Origin: JACDAS01 sp046262415
GTDB taxonomy: Bacteria > Actinomycetota > Thermoleophilia > Gaiellales > Gaiellaceae
Length of the DNA stretch: 46,602 nt
Direction of reading: 5' to 3'
NCBI GenBank assembly: GCA_046262415.1
Contig: JBHEMU010000006.1
Coordinates: 1 to 46,602, forward strand
Shown piece after piece: positions 32,994-41,391 of the stretch (within the stretch, counting starts at the first letter, position 1; every line of letters begins with the position of its first letter). The position numbers were made by a program, and so were the translations under genes. The notes beneath the pieces are model-generated. The model made no database searches. It worked only from the letters and a program-made list of their open reading frames with translations, and was not told the DNA's origin.

Positions 32994-33983
32994 TCAGTCG
33001 ATCCAGACGACGAGGAGGGCGGTGACGAGGGCGTTCAGCGTCGCGACGGGCAGCAGCACCTTCCAGCCGAAGCGCATCAGCTGGTCGTAGCGCAGCCGTG
33101 GCAGCGTCGTCCGCAGCCAGATGAAGACGAACAGGACGATCGCGACCTTGAGCAGGAACCAGAGCGGCCCGAGCGGCGCCCACGGGCCGTGCCAGCCGGC
33201 GAAGAAGAGCGCCACCGCCAGCGCCGAGAGCGTGATCATGTTCACGTACTCGGCCATCTGGAACAGGCCCCAGCGCATGCCGCTGTACTCGGTGTGGTAG
33301 CCGGCGACGAGCTCGGACTCGGCCTCGGGCAGGTCGAAGGGCGCGCGGCTCGTCTCGGCGACGCCGGCGACGAAGAAGGTCAGCAGGCCGATCGCCTGCG
33401 GAGCCGCGAACCAGATCGTGTCGGCCTGCTTCTCGACGATGTCGACCAGGGAGAGCGACTGGCCCATCAGGACGACGCCGAGCACCGACAGGGCGAGCGA
33501 GACCTCGTAGGAGACGAGCTGCGCACAGGTCCGCATCGAGCCGAGCAGCGAGTACTTCGACTCGGAGGCCCAGCCGCCGACGATGAAGCCGTAGATGCCG
33601 AGCGATCCGAGCGCGAAGATCAGGATCAGGGAGATCGGTACGTCGACGACCTGGCCGGTCACGTCCCAGCGCCAGACGTGCCAGCCCTCCCCGAACGGGA
33701 TCACGGCGAAGGCCGCGAGCGCGGTGAAGGCCGAGAGCACCGGCGCGACGATGTACGGCACGTCGAGGGCCTGCGCGGGGGTGAACGCCTCCTTGCGGAT
33801 CAGCTTGACGAGGTCCGCGATCGGCTGCAGGAGTCCGAACGGGCCGGCGCGGTTCGGGCCGTAGCGGAGCTGCATCCGGCCCATCACCTTCCGCTCGATC
33901 AGCGTGGTGTAGGCGAAGACGCCGAGCAGCAGGTTGATGATCACGAACGCCTTGATCAGGCTGATCCACCAGGGCTCGCTCAC
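32994..33983 (-). CDS. nuoH: NADH-quinone oxidoreductase subunit H
   Basis: This 329-residue protein has eight membrane helices and the quinone-site loops of NuoH: LIERKVMGRMQLRYGPNRAG (about 28-47), PIADLVKLIRKEAFTP, SLLGSMRTCAQLVSYEVSLA, ETSRAPFDLPEAESELVAGY and RTTLPRLRYDQLMRFGWKVL. The acidic residues of the loop form the proton-coupling chain of complex I. The GTG start overlaps the nuoG stop. Confidence 0.98.
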   Translation of the reverse strand: MSEPWWISLIKAFVIINLLLGVFAYTTLIERKVMGRMQLRYGPNRAGPFGLLQPIADLVKLIRKEAFTPAQALDVPYIVAPVLSAFTALAAFAVIPFGEGWHVWRWDVTGQVVDVPISLILIFALGSLGIYGFIVGGWASESKYSLLGSMRTCAQLVSYEVSLALSVLGVVLMGQSLSLVDIVEKQADTIWFAAPQAIGLLTFFVAGVAETSRAPFDLPEAESELVAGYHTEYSGMRWGLFQMAEYVNMITLSALAVALFFAGWHGPWAPLGPLWFLLKVAIVLFVFIWLRTTLPRLRYDQLMRFGWKVLLPVATLNALVTALLVVWID

Positions 33984-36241
33984 GACGGCGTCTGCCTGCG
34001 CGAGACCTCGACGCCCGAGCCGAGCTCAGCCGCGTGCTCCTCGGCGACGCGGGCCGCTCCGGTGACCAGGGTGCGGTCGATGCGGGCCCTGAGCTCGACG
34101 GACGTGCCGTTCGAGCTGACGCGGACCGCGTCGCCGGTCGAGATCCCCCGCATCTGCGCGTCCGCGACGGACAGACCGAGCTCGGCCGGCGGCCGCTGGA
34201 ACTGGAGCTCCGGCACCCGCTCGACCTCGGGCCCCGAGAAGAGCGGTCGGTAGCGCACCAGCTGGAGCGGGCCGCCGCCGGAGGTGCGCTGCGGCTCGGC
34301 GGGAGGCCGTTCGGCCGGCTCCCCCTCGCCCGCCGCGAGTCGCGGCGGCAGCGGCGCCCTCCGGCCCAGGTCGGCGAACGCGAGGTCGCCGAAGACGCGG
34401 GGCGAGATCTCGTCGAAGACGACGCGCGGGTGCGGCGAGAGCTCGATGTCGAAGCGCTCGGCGAGCTTCGAGATCCAGGCGAGCTCGTCCGGCGCGGGCG
34501 GGATCACGGCACGCCGCAGCCGTTGCGGGCGGCCTTCGAGGTTGATGTAGGTGCCGTCGCGCTCGAGGTAGCTCGTCCCGGGCAGGACGAGGTCGAGCCA
34601 GCCCCCGCCGGCGAGGCGGCGGAACATCGTCACCGCGATCACCGCCTCCGCGTGGGCGGCCAGGGCCCGCACGTTCGGGTCGGCGGCGGCCTCGTCGCCG
34701 GAGACCAGCAGCAGGCCGATCGAGTCGACCGGCTCGTCCTCCTCGTCGGACGCGCAGGCCCAGGCGTCGGCGACGCCGCGGGCGTTCGGGGTCGAGGGGA
34801 TGAGGAAGGCGCCGGAGCCGGGCTTGCCGGCCAGGCCGAGCGCGGCGGCCAGCGCGGCCACGTGGGCGCCGCCGTCGCCGCCGGGCCCCGACCAGATCAG
34901 CACGGCGCGGTCGGCGCCGCGGAGCCGACCGCCCAGCTCGCTTGCCGGGTCGGTGAGCCGGCGGCAGGTGTCGAGCGCGCGCCCGGGCGGAGCCTGGACG
35001 TCGCCCTGCGGGCCGATGCGCACGACCTCGGCTCCGGCGCGCGCGGCCGCCTTGAGCCAGAGCTCGACCACGGGTGCCCGCTCGACGACCGGGTCGTCGC
35101 CGACGACGACCACGAGCTGCGCCTCCGCGATCGCCGACAGGGGCAGCCGGAACGAGTCGAGCGCGCCGCTCGTCTGCTCGGGCAGCACTGCCGCGTGGGC
35201 GCCGAGGCCGGCGCGCAGGAGCCTGGCGAGCCCGTAGGCCTGCTCCACGGTCTCCGAGCCGGAGAGCGCCGTCACGATCCGGCCCTGTGCTCCGCGCAGC
35301 AGCCGCTCGGCCTCGTCGAGCGCGGCCTCCCAGGAGGCGTCCTCGAGCGTCCGCCTGCCGACGCGCACCAGGGGGTCGACGATCCGGTCGTCCGCGTACA
35401 GGTGCGGGTAGGCGAAGCGGCCCTTGTCGCAGAGCCAGCCCTGGTCGACCTCGGGGTGGTTGCGGGACTGGATCCGCCTCACCTTCCCCTCGCGCGCCGT
35501 CACGTCCACGTTGCAGCCGACCGGGCAGAGCCCGCAGACGCTCGGCGTGCTCTGGATCTCCCAGGGCCGCGCGAGGAAGCGGTACTGCGTCGAGGTGAGG
35601 GCGCCGACCGGGCAGAGCTCGGTCACGTTGCCGCTGAAGGGATCGGTGTAGGGCAGGTCGTCGAAGGTCGCGATCATCGTCTGGGCGCCGCGGTTGACGG
35701 CGACGAGCTGCGCGTCCTCGGCGACGCCCTCCGAGAAGCGCGTGCAGCGGTAGCAGAGGATGCAGCGCTCCCGGTCCAGGGCGATCGTCGGGCTGATCGG
35801 GATTGGCTTCTCGAACGTCCGCTTCTCGAAGGTCATCCGCGTCCGGCCGGGGCCATAGCGGAAGGTGAGGTCCTGGAGTGGGCACTCGCCGCCCTTGTCG
35901 CAGACGGGGCAGTCGAGCGGGTGGTTGACGAGCAGGAACTCGAGCGTCGCGTTCTGCGCGTCCGCGGCCTTGGCCGAGGTGAGCGCCGTGCGGACGACCA
36001 GGCCCTCCTCCGCGACCATCGTGCAGGCGGCCATCGGCTTGGGCGACGTCCCCACCTCGCAGAGGCACATGCGGCAGGCGCCGACGGGGGGACCGAGCCG
36101 CGGCTCGTAGCAGAAGACGGGGATCTCGATCCCGGCCTCGGCCGCCGTCTCGACGAGGCCGGTTCCCTTCGGCACCCGGACGGTCCGCCCGTCGACCGTG
36201 ACGGTGACGAGTGGCCGATCCACTTGCTCGGGCGCGTTCAC
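33980..36241 (-). CDS. nuoG: NADH-quinone oxidoreductase subunit G
   Basis: This 753-residue subunit has an N-terminal 2Fe-2S domain (CYEPRLGPPVGACRMCLCEV), the His/Cys ligands HPLDCPVCDKGGEC, the N4/N5 ligands CILCYRCTRFSE and VTELCPVGAL, and then CGLCPVGCNV with a later LCDKGRF. That last set matches the extra N7 cluster, so nine clusters per enzyme are possible. The C-terminal molybdopterin-oxidoreductase-like domain (about 260-740) is diverged, and a disordered linker is seen near 640. The GTG start overlaps the nuoF stop, and the stop overlaps the nuoH start. Confidence 0.96.
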   Translation of the reverse strand: MNAPEQVDRPLVTVTVDGRTVRVPKGTGLVETAAEAGIEIPVFCYEPRLGPPVGACRMCLCEVGTSPKPMAACTMVAEEGLVVRTALTSAKAADAQNATLEFLLVNHPLDCPVCDKGGECPLQDLTFRYGPGRTRMTFEKRTFEKPIPISPTIALDRERCILCYRCTRFSEGVAEDAQLVAVNRGAQTMIATFDDLPYTDPFSGNVTELCPVGALTSTQYRFLARPWEIQSTPSVCGLCPVGCNVDVTAREGKVRRIQSRNHPEVDQGWLCDKGRFAYPHLYADDRIVDPLVRVGRRTLEDASWEAALDEAERLLRGAQGRIVTALSGSETVEQAYGLARLLRAGLGAHAAVLPEQTSGALDSFRLPLSAIAEAQLVVVVGDDPVVERAPVVELWLKAAARAGAEVVRIGPQGDVQAPPGRALDTCRRLTDPASELGGRLRGADRAVLIWSGPGGDGGAHVAALAAALGLAGKPGSGAFLIPSTPNARGVADAWACASDEEDEPVDSIGLLLVSGDEAAADPNVRALAAHAEAVIAVTMFRRLAGGGWLDLVLPGTSYLERDGTYINLEGRPQRLRRAVIPPAPDELAWISKLAERFDIELSPHPRVVFDEISPRVFGDLAFADLGRRAPLPPRLAAGEGEPAERPPAEPQRTSGGGPLQLVRYRPLFSGPEVERVPELQFQRPPAELGLSVADAQMRGISTGDAVRVSSNGTSVELRARIDRTLVTGAARVAEEHAAELGSGVEVSRRQTPS

Positions 36242-37554
36242 GCCGGTACCTCGGCGACGGGATCGTGCGTGTGCTGGTCGACCGGCGCGAGCAGGCCCTC
36301 GAGCGTCGACTCGCCGCCGAACGGGCAGGCGCCCTCCTCGACGTGGGCCTCGAACTCGGCGCGGAACTTGCGCAGGTAGCTCGACACCGGGTAGACGGCG
36401 AAGTCGCCGAGGGCGCAGAGCGACTTGCCGAGCATCCGGTCGCAGACGTCGTCGAGCAGGCCGAGGTCGCCTGCGTCCGCCCGTCCCGTCTCGATCCTCG
36501 TCAGCAGCTGGACGAGCCAGCGCGTGCCCTCCCGGCAGGGCGTGCACTTCCCGCAGGACTCGTGCATGTAGAACTGCGCCGCGCGCAGGGCGAGCTGCAC
36601 CATGCAGCAGCGATCGTCGACGACGATGATCGCTGCGGAGCCGAAGAACGAGCCCACCGCCTGGATCGAGTCGTAGTCCATCGGCGTGTCGAGCTGGTCG
36701 GGCGTCAGCACCGGCACGGACGAGCCGCCGGGGATGACCGCCTTCAGCTCCCGCCCGTCGGCGATCCCGCCGGCGACGCCGTAGACCAGCTCGCGCAGCG
36801 TGACGCCGAGCTCGCGCTCGTAGTTGCCCGGACTGGCGACGTTCCCGGAGATCGAGAACACCGCCGTCCCGGGCGCCGACGGGACGCCGATCTTCGCGAA
36901 CTCCTCCGCCCCGAGCTCCAGGATCTTCGGGACGAGCGCGATCGTGCTGACGTTGTTGATCAGGGTCGGCGCGTCGTAGAGTCCGGTCACGGGCGGAAAC
37001 GGCGGCCTCGGCCGCGGCTGGCCGCGCCTGCCTTCGAGCGAGTCGAGGAGCGCCGTCTCCTCGCCGCAGATGTAGGCGCCCGCGCCGCGGTGCAGCACGA
37101 TCGATACGCCCTCGAGCAGGCCGGCCCGGCGGACCTCGGCCAGGGCCTCGCTCATCACTTCGTACTCGCGCAGGTACTCGCCCCGGATGTACACGAACAC
37201 GCTGGTCGAGCCGATCGCGTGGGCGGTGATGAGGCAGCCCTCGATCAGGCGGTGCGGCGTCAGCCCCATCACCTCGCGGTCCTTGAACGCGCCCGGCTCG
37301 GACTCGTCCGCGTTGATCACGAGGTAGACGGGCCGGCCGCTGTCCCTGGCCAGCAGCGACGCCTTCCGGCCCATCGGGAACCCGGCACCGCCGCGGCCGC
37401 GGAGCGTCGCCCGGCTGATCTCGTCGATCACGGCCTGCGGGGACATCGCGAGCGCCTTCGCGAGCGCCTTGTAGCCGCCGACGGCGCGGTAGCCCTCGAG
37501 CTGCGCGAGGTCGTGCTCCCCGGTGCCGGCCATGAGCAGGCTAGCCCTGTCCAC
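36238..37554 (-). CDS. nuoF: NADH-quinone oxidoreductase subunit F
   Basis: This 438-residue subunit binds FMN and NADH: LRGRGGAGFPMGRKASLLAR (glycine-rich NADH loop), VINADESEPGAFKDREVM (FMN), AYICGEETALLDSLEGRRGQ and the [4Fe-4S] N3 ligands SCGKCTPCREGTRWL with a later Cys in LGKSLCALGD. It is the electron entry point of complex I. GTG 37554 is preferred because GAGGAG sits four bases upstream; an in-frame ATG lies seven codons later. The start overlaps nuoE by 14 bases. Confidence 0.97.
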   Translation of the reverse strand: MDRASLLMAGTGEHDLAQLEGYRAVGGYKALAKALAMSPQAVIDEISRATLRGRGGAGFPMGRKASLLARDSGRPVYLVINADESEPGAFKDREVMGLTPHRLIEGCLITAHAIGSTSVFVYIRGEYLREYEVMSEALAEVRRAGLLEGVSIVLHRGAGAYICGEETALLDSLEGRRGQPRPRPPFPPVTGLYDAPTLINNVSTIALVPKILELGAEEFAKIGVPSAPGTAVFSISGNVASPGNYERELGVTLRELVYGVAGGIADGRELKAVIPGGSSVPVLTPDQLDTPMDYDSIQAVGSFFGSAAIIVVDDRCCMVQLALRAAQFYMHESCGKCTPCREGTRWLVQLLTRIETGRADAGDLGLLDDVCDRMLGKSLCALGDFAVYPVSSYLRKFRAEFEAHVEEGACPFGGESTLEGLLAPVDQHTHDPVAEVPA

Positions 37555-38014
37555 GGAGCTCCTCGACGATGCGCGGCGCGTCGCCGGGCCGCACCGGCTC
37601 GTGGTAGCGGTGATCGACCACGACGACCGGCGCGCGGCTGCAGCCGCCGGCGCATTCGATCGCCCGCAGGGTCACCTCGCCGTCCGGCGTCGTCTCGCCC
37701 GGCCGCACGCCCAGCTCGGCCGCGAAGGCGTCGAGCACGCCCTGCGCCCCGGCCAGCGCGCACGAGAGGTTCGTGCAGACCTCGACGGTGTGCCGGCCGA
37801 CCGGGGCCAGGTGGAACATGTCGTAGAACGACGCGACGCCCTGGCAGTAGGCCGGGCTCAGCCGCAGCGCCTCGCCGACCTCGACGAACGCCTCCGGCGG
37901 CAGCCAGCCGTGCCGCTCCTGCGCGAGGCGCAGCGCGGGCAGGATCGCCGAGCGGGAATCGGGGTACTCCGACGCGAGCTCGCGCACCTCCTGGGCGAAG
38001 GGTCGGGAGGTCAG
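37541..38014 (-). CDS. nuoE: NADH-quinone oxidoreductase subunit E
   Basis: This subunit of about 157 residues has the thioredoxin-like [2Fe-2S] domain of NuoE: VASFYDMFHLAPVGRHTVEV, CTNLSCALAGAQGVLDAF (ligands C-x4-C) and IECAGGCSRAPVVVVDH (ligands C-x3-C). No ATG, GTG or TTG lies at the family N-terminus; a CTG (38012-38014) overlaps the nuoD stop as CTGA, mirroring the GTGA and ATGA overlaps elsewhere in the operon, while GTG 37985-37987 is nine codons later. I give the CTG start as likely but unproven. Confidence 0.9.
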   Translation of the reverse strand: MTSRPFAQEVRELASEYPDSRSAILPALRLAQERHGWLPPEAFVEVGEALRLSPAYCQGVASFYDMFHLAPVGRHTVEVCTNLSCALAGAQGVLDAFAAELGVRPGETTPDGEVTLRAIECAGGCSRAPVVVVDHRYHEPVRPGDAPRIVEELRGQG

Positions 38015-39279
38015 CGATCCACCTCGCCCATGACCGTGTCGAGCGACCCGACGATCGCGATCAGGTCGGCGATGTAGGCGTCGCGCATGCAGGTGGCCGT
38101 CGCCTCGAGCGCGACGAACGAGGGAGCGCGGAACTTGACCCGCCAGGGCCTCGGCCCGCCGTCGGAGACGACGTAGCAGCCGAGCTCGCCGCGCGGCGAC
38201 TCGACGGCGACGTAGACCTCGCCCTCGGGGACGCGGTAGCCCTCCGTGACGATCTTGAAGTGGTGGATCAGCGACTCCATCGAGGTGTGCAGCTCCTCGC
38301 GCGGCGGCAGCACCACCTTGCGGTCGTCGCTGATCCACGGCTCGCCCTCGAGCCGCTCGAGCCGCCGCAGGCACTGCTCCACGATCCGCGTCGACTCGCG
38401 CATCTCGTCCATCCGCACGCGGTAGCGGTCGTAGACGTCCCCGTTCTCGTACACCGGCACGTTGAAATCGACCCGGTCGTAGGCGAGGTAGGGCTCGTCG
38501 CGGCGCAGGTCCCAGTCGACGCCCGACGCGCGGAGGACGGGACCGGTCTGGCCGAGTGCGATCGCGTCGTCGGCCGACAGGGGCCCGAGCCCCTGCGTAC
38601 GCTCGAGCCAGATCTGGTTGCGGTCGACGAGGTCCTCGTACTGGTCGACCGCGCCGGGCATCGTCTCGACGAAGCGCCTGCACTCGGGATAGAAGCCGGG
38701 CGGGATGTCCTCGGCCAGGCCGCCGACCTGGAAGTAGCGCGTGTGCATCCGGTAGCCCGCCACGAGCTCGGACAGGTCGAGGATCTGATCGCGCTCGCGG
38801 AAGCAGTACCAGAACATCGAGATCGCCCCCAGCTCGAGGGCGGCGGTGCCGAGCCAGACGAGGTGCGAGTGGATCCGGTTCAGCTCGCAGAGGAGCATCC
38901 GCATCCAGACCGCCTTCGCCGGCACGCCGAGCCCGAGCAGCTTCTCGATCGCGCGCACGAACACGAGCTCGTTGTTCTGGTAGGCGAGGTAGTCGATCCG
39001 CGGCGCATACGTGATCGCCTTCCACCACGTCTTCGCCTCCATGTTCTTCTCGAAGCCGGTGTGGACGTAGCCGATCTTCGCGTTGAGGCCGACCACGGTC
39101 TCGCCGTGAAGGTCGACGACGAGGCGGAGCACCCCGTGCGTGGAGGGGTGGTTGGGGCCGAAGTTGACCTGGAGGACGTCCTCGGACTCGCGCAGGTCGG
39201 GCGGGATCTCGAGCACCGTCACGATGCGCGGGATCCTGCTTCCCTCGTAGATGCCCGGCCGCTCCGGCGCGATCGCCAC
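38011..39279 (-). CDS. nuoD: NADH-quinone oxidoreductase subunit D
   Basis: This 422-residue subunit is homologous to the [NiFe]-hydrogenase large subunit. Visible are VNFGPNHPSTHGVLRLVVDL (with the quinone-site His), IGYVHTGFEKNMEAKTW, ELNRIHSHLVWLGTAALELG, LGQTGPVLRASGVDWDLRRD, the long segment EGEVYVAVESPRGELGCYVV and RAPSFVALEATATCMRDAYI with DLIAIVGSLDTVMGEVDR. It lines the quinone cavity with NuoB. The GTG start shares one base with the nuoC stop (TAGTG), and the end overlaps nuoE. Confidence 0.98.
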   Translation of the reverse strand: MAIAPERPGIYEGSRIPRIVTVLEIPPDLRESEDVLQVNFGPNHPSTHGVLRLVVDLHGETVVGLNAKIGYVHTGFEKNMEAKTWWKAITYAPRIDYLAYQNNELVFVRAIEKLLGLGVPAKAVWMRMLLCELNRIHSHLVWLGTAALELGAISMFWYCFRERDQILDLSELVAGYRMHTRYFQVGGLAEDIPPGFYPECRRFVETMPGAVDQYEDLVDRNQIWLERTQGLGPLSADDAIALGQTGPVLRASGVDWDLRRDEPYLAYDRVDFNVPVYENGDVYDRYRVRMDEMRESTRIVEQCLRRLERLEGEPWISDDRKVVLPPREELHTSMESLIHHFKIVTEGYRVPEGEVYVAVESPRGELGCYVVSDGGPRPWRVKFRAPSFVALEATATCMRDAYIADLIAIVGSLDTVMGEVDR

Positions 39280-39824
39280 TACTGCGCGCTCGAGAACCGC
39301 ACCGGCTCGCCGCCGATCGGGTAGTCCTTGCGGAGAGGGTGACCCTCCCAGTCCTCGTCCATCAGCAGGCGCTGGAGGTTCGGATGGCCCTCGACCGGGA
39401 TGCCCATCATGTCCCAGGCCTCGCGCTCGTGCCAGTCGGCCGTCGGCCAGACGCCGATCACGGTCGGCACGGCCTCGCCGTCGTCCAGCCACACCTGGAG
39501 CCGGATCCGCCGCGCGGCGGGACGCAGCGCGAGCAGGTGGTAGCTGACGGCGAAGCGCTTCGGCTTCGACGCCGGCACGACCTGGTGACCCTCGGAGCCG
39601 GGGTGGTTGATGCTCCGGCCCGCGGCGGTGCCGATGTAGCCCGCCACGCCCGTCTCGCCCCAGCCCAGGTAGTCGGCTGCTGCGACGTCGGCGAGCATCG
39701 CGAACCCGTGGTCGTCGCGCAGGTGCAGGGAGGCGTCGACCAGCCTCGCCGGGTCGACGACGAGGGTCGTCTCCCCCTGCGCCTCCTTCGCCTCGATCAG
39801 CCCGGGCACGCCCCCCCAGCTCAC
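39279..39824 (-). CDS. nuoC: NADH-quinone oxidoreductase subunit C
   Basis: This 181-residue subunit has FAMLADVAAADYLGW, FAVSYHLLALRPAARRIRLQ, VIGVWPTADWHEREAWDMMG and the conserved ending MDEDWEGHPLRKDYPIGGEP, typical of NuoC. The GTG start overlaps the nuoB stop (GTGA). A C7 run (39811-39817, plus strand) lies near the start, but the frame is intact, unlike the run in the cupin-TPR gene. Confidence 0.96.
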   Translation of the reverse strand: MSWGGVPGLIEAKEAQGETTLVVDPARLVDASLHLRDDHGFAMLADVAAADYLGWGETGVAGYIGTAAGRSINHPGSEGHQVVPASKPKRFAVSYHLLALRPAARRIRLQVWLDDGEAVPTVIGVWPTADWHEREAWDMMGIPVEGHPNLQRLLMDEDWEGHPLRKDYPIGGEPVRFSSAQ

Positions 39825-40399
39825 GACGCCACCGCCCGCAGCTCGTACGCCGCCGGGACGCCGGCCAGGACGCGCTCGTGCAGGCGGACGATGCCCTCCA
39901 TCAGCGCCTCGGGGCGGGGCGGGCAGCCGGGGACGTAGATGTCGACGGCGACGATCTTGTCGACGCCCTGCAGGACGCCGTAGTTGTTGAACATGCCGCC
40001 GGAGCTCGCGCAGGCGCCCATCGCGATCACCCACTTCGGCTCGAGCATCTGGTCGTAGATCTGCCGCAGCGGCGCGGCCATCTTCTGGGCGACGCGGCCC
40101 GAGACGATCAGCAGGTCGGCCTGCCGGGGCGAGGAGCGGAACGCCTCCATCCCGAAGCGCGCGATGTCGTAGCGCGCGGAGACGATCGCCATCATCTCGA
40201 TCGCGCAGCAGGCGAGGCCAAACGTGTCCGGCCACATCGACTTGGTCTGCGACCAGGCGATCGCCTTCTCGAGCGTGGTCAGGCCGAGGCTTCCCTCGAG
40301 CGCCTCGACCTCCGTCTCGAAGGCGCCCGGCCCCTTGGTCGGCCAGAGCAGGCGCTCCGACTGGAGGCCGTGCTCGGCGAGCCGCTTCGTCAGCGCCAC
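39821..40399 (-). CDS. nuoB: NADH-quinone oxidoreductase subunit B
   Basis: This 192-residue subunit holds the terminal [4Fe-4S] cluster N2 through FGLACCAIEMM (two adjacent Cys), MGACASSGGMFNNYGV and VDIYVPGCPPRPEALMEGI. N2 donates electrons to quinone at the NuoB-NuoD interface. The GTG start lies inside the nuoA end, a 10-base overlap. The N-terminal segment (ALTKRLAEHGLQSERLLWPT) is longer than in some homologues. Confidence 0.97.
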   Translation of the reverse strand: MALTKRLAEHGLQSERLLWPTKGPGAFETEVEALEGSLGLTTLEKAIAWSQTKSMWPDTFGLACCAIEMMAIVSARYDIARFGMEAFRSSPRQADLLIVSGRVAQKMAAPLRQIYDQMLEPKWVIAMGACASSGGMFNNYGVLQGVDKIVAVDIYVPGCPPRPEALMEGIVRLHERVLAGVPAAYELRAVAS

Positions 40400-40752
40400 T
40401 CGAGCGCCCCCTTGCGCCAGATGTAGACGTAGGCGAGCAGCAGGATCAGGATGAAGAAGGCGAACTCGAAGAACCCGAACCAGCCGAGGGCATGCAGGAT
40501 CACGCCCAGCGGGTAGAGGAAGACGATCTCGATGTCGAAGACGATGAAGAGCATCGCCGTCAGGTAGAAGCTGACCGTGAAGCGCTGGAGCCTCGGAACG
40601 CCGGCCGAGACGCCGGACTCGAAGGGGATGCCGCGGGCGCGCGTCCGCCGCGACGGCCGGGTCGCGAACGCGAAGGACATCGCCATCATCGACGCGGGGA
40701 TCGCGAGCGCGAACACGCCGTAGATCAGAAAGGGCAGCCAGCTGCCGAGCAC
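40390..40752 (-). CDS. nuoA: NADH-quinone oxidoreductase subunit A
   Basis: This 120-residue subunit has three membrane helices. The loop reads IPFESGVSAGVPRLQRFTVS, in which the usual conserved ExGxxP pattern appears as ESGVSAGVP, and the third helix region is FFEFAFFILILLLAYVYIWR with MLFIVFDIEIVFLYPLG in the second. It is the first gene of the operon. The GTG (40750-40752) has a strong Shine-Dalgarno site (GGGAGGAG), so this operon mRNA has a leader, unlike its neighbours. Confidence 0.95.
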   Translation of the reverse strand: MLGSWLPFLIYGVFALAIPASMMAMSFAFATRPSRRTRARGIPFESGVSAGVPRLQRFTVSFYLTAMLFIVFDIEIVFLYPLGVILHALGWFGFFEFAFFILILLLAYVYIWRKGALEWR

Positions 40753-40832
40753 CCATCTCCTCCCCGTCGGGAACGTCGGAAGTTAGCAGGTCCCGGACTG
40801 CGCACGAGGTCGACGCGAATTGGCTCAGCAAG

Positions 40833-40846
40833 ACAGCGCCAGCTGT
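40833..40846. promoter_or_regulatory. Inverted repeat upstream of nuoA
   Basis: ACAGC-GCCA-GCTGT lies 81 bases before nuoA, between it and the divergent Fe-S carrier gene. A TAACTT -10-like box lies between it and nuoA on the minus strand. It may be an operator, but no partner regulator is adjacent. Confidence 0.25.
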
Positions 40847-40902
40847 TACAAGCTCCGCTCCGGAATCCCCCCGGCGGGGGTCGCGACGGGGGTGGCCGCT
40901 GC

Positions 40903-40908
40903 TACGAT
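40903..40908 (+). promoter_or_regulatory. -10 box TACGAT of the Fe-S carrier gene
   Basis: TACGAT, six bases and then GTG 40915. A leaderless transcript is predicted. Confidence 0.55.
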
Positions 40909-40914
40909 GGACGC

Positions 40915-41343
40915 GTGACCGAGATCGTCGAGCAGCCGCTGCACACGACCCCTCTCCTCTCGCTGACCGAGACGGCGGCGACCAAGATCCGGGAGCTGAT
41001 GGCCGAGGAGGCGGGCGACGATGTCGCCGTTCTGCGCGTCGCCGTCCAGGGCGGCGGGTGCTCCGGCTTCCAGTATGCGCTCGGCTTCGATCGTGGGCCC
41101 GAGGAGGGCGACCACGAGCTCGACCTGCACGGCGTCGCCGTCGTCGTCGACCCGTTCAGCGCGCCCTACCTGCGCGGGGCCTCGATCGACTTCCTCAACG
41201 GCCTCCAGGAGTCGGGGTTCAAGATCGAGAACCCGAACGTCGCCGCCGCGTGCGGCTGCGGACACTCCTTCCAGGTCGAGGAGGGTGAGGAGTTGCCCGA
41301 GGGCACGGCCGTCGGCGGGTGCGGCTCGGGCTGCAGCCACTGA
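40915..41343 (+). CDS. erpA: Iron-sulfur cluster carrier, IscA/ErpA/HesB family
   Basis: This 142-residue A-type carrier has LSLTETAATKIRELMAEEAG, VQGGGCSGFQYALGFDR (Cys49) and AAACGCGHSFQVE (Cys113, Cys115), the three cysteines that hold the cluster. It would receive clusters from SufBCD and pass them on, perhaps to the adjacent complex I. The C-terminus is extended with TAVGGCGSGCSH, adding two cysteines (136, 140), which is unusual. The GTG start is fixed by the -10 box six bases upstream. The gene symbol is by family and ErpA versus IscA cannot be separated. Confidence 0.9.
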   Translation: MTEIVEQPLHTTPLLSLTETAATKIRELMAEEAGDDVAVLRVAVQGGGCSGFQYALGFDRGPEEGDHELDLHGVAVVVDPFSAPYLRGASIDFLNGLQESGFKIENPNVAAACGCGHSFQVEEGEELPEGTAVGGCGSGCSH

Positions 41344-41378
41344 CGCGTCCGGCCCGAAGACGGCGCAGGGGCCGCGGT

Positions 41379-41384
41379 TAGCAT
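41379..41384 (+). promoter_or_regulatory. -10 box TAGCAT of the reductase gene
   Basis: TAGCAT, seven bases and then GTG 41392. A leaderless transcript is predicted. Confidence 0.5.
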
Positions 41385-41391
41385 CCGTTCC

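Noticed and set aside
36211..39324. Very long plus-strand open frame of about 1037 codons
   Set aside because: It lies antisense to nuoF, nuoE and nuoD, which have full family motifs. Its composition (Arg/Gly/Val/Asp runs) is typical of a shadow frame in GC-rich DNA.
39811..39817. Second C7 run, in nuoC, as a possible frameshift
   Set aside because: NuoC reads through in one frame with a normal N-terminus and no change of frame.
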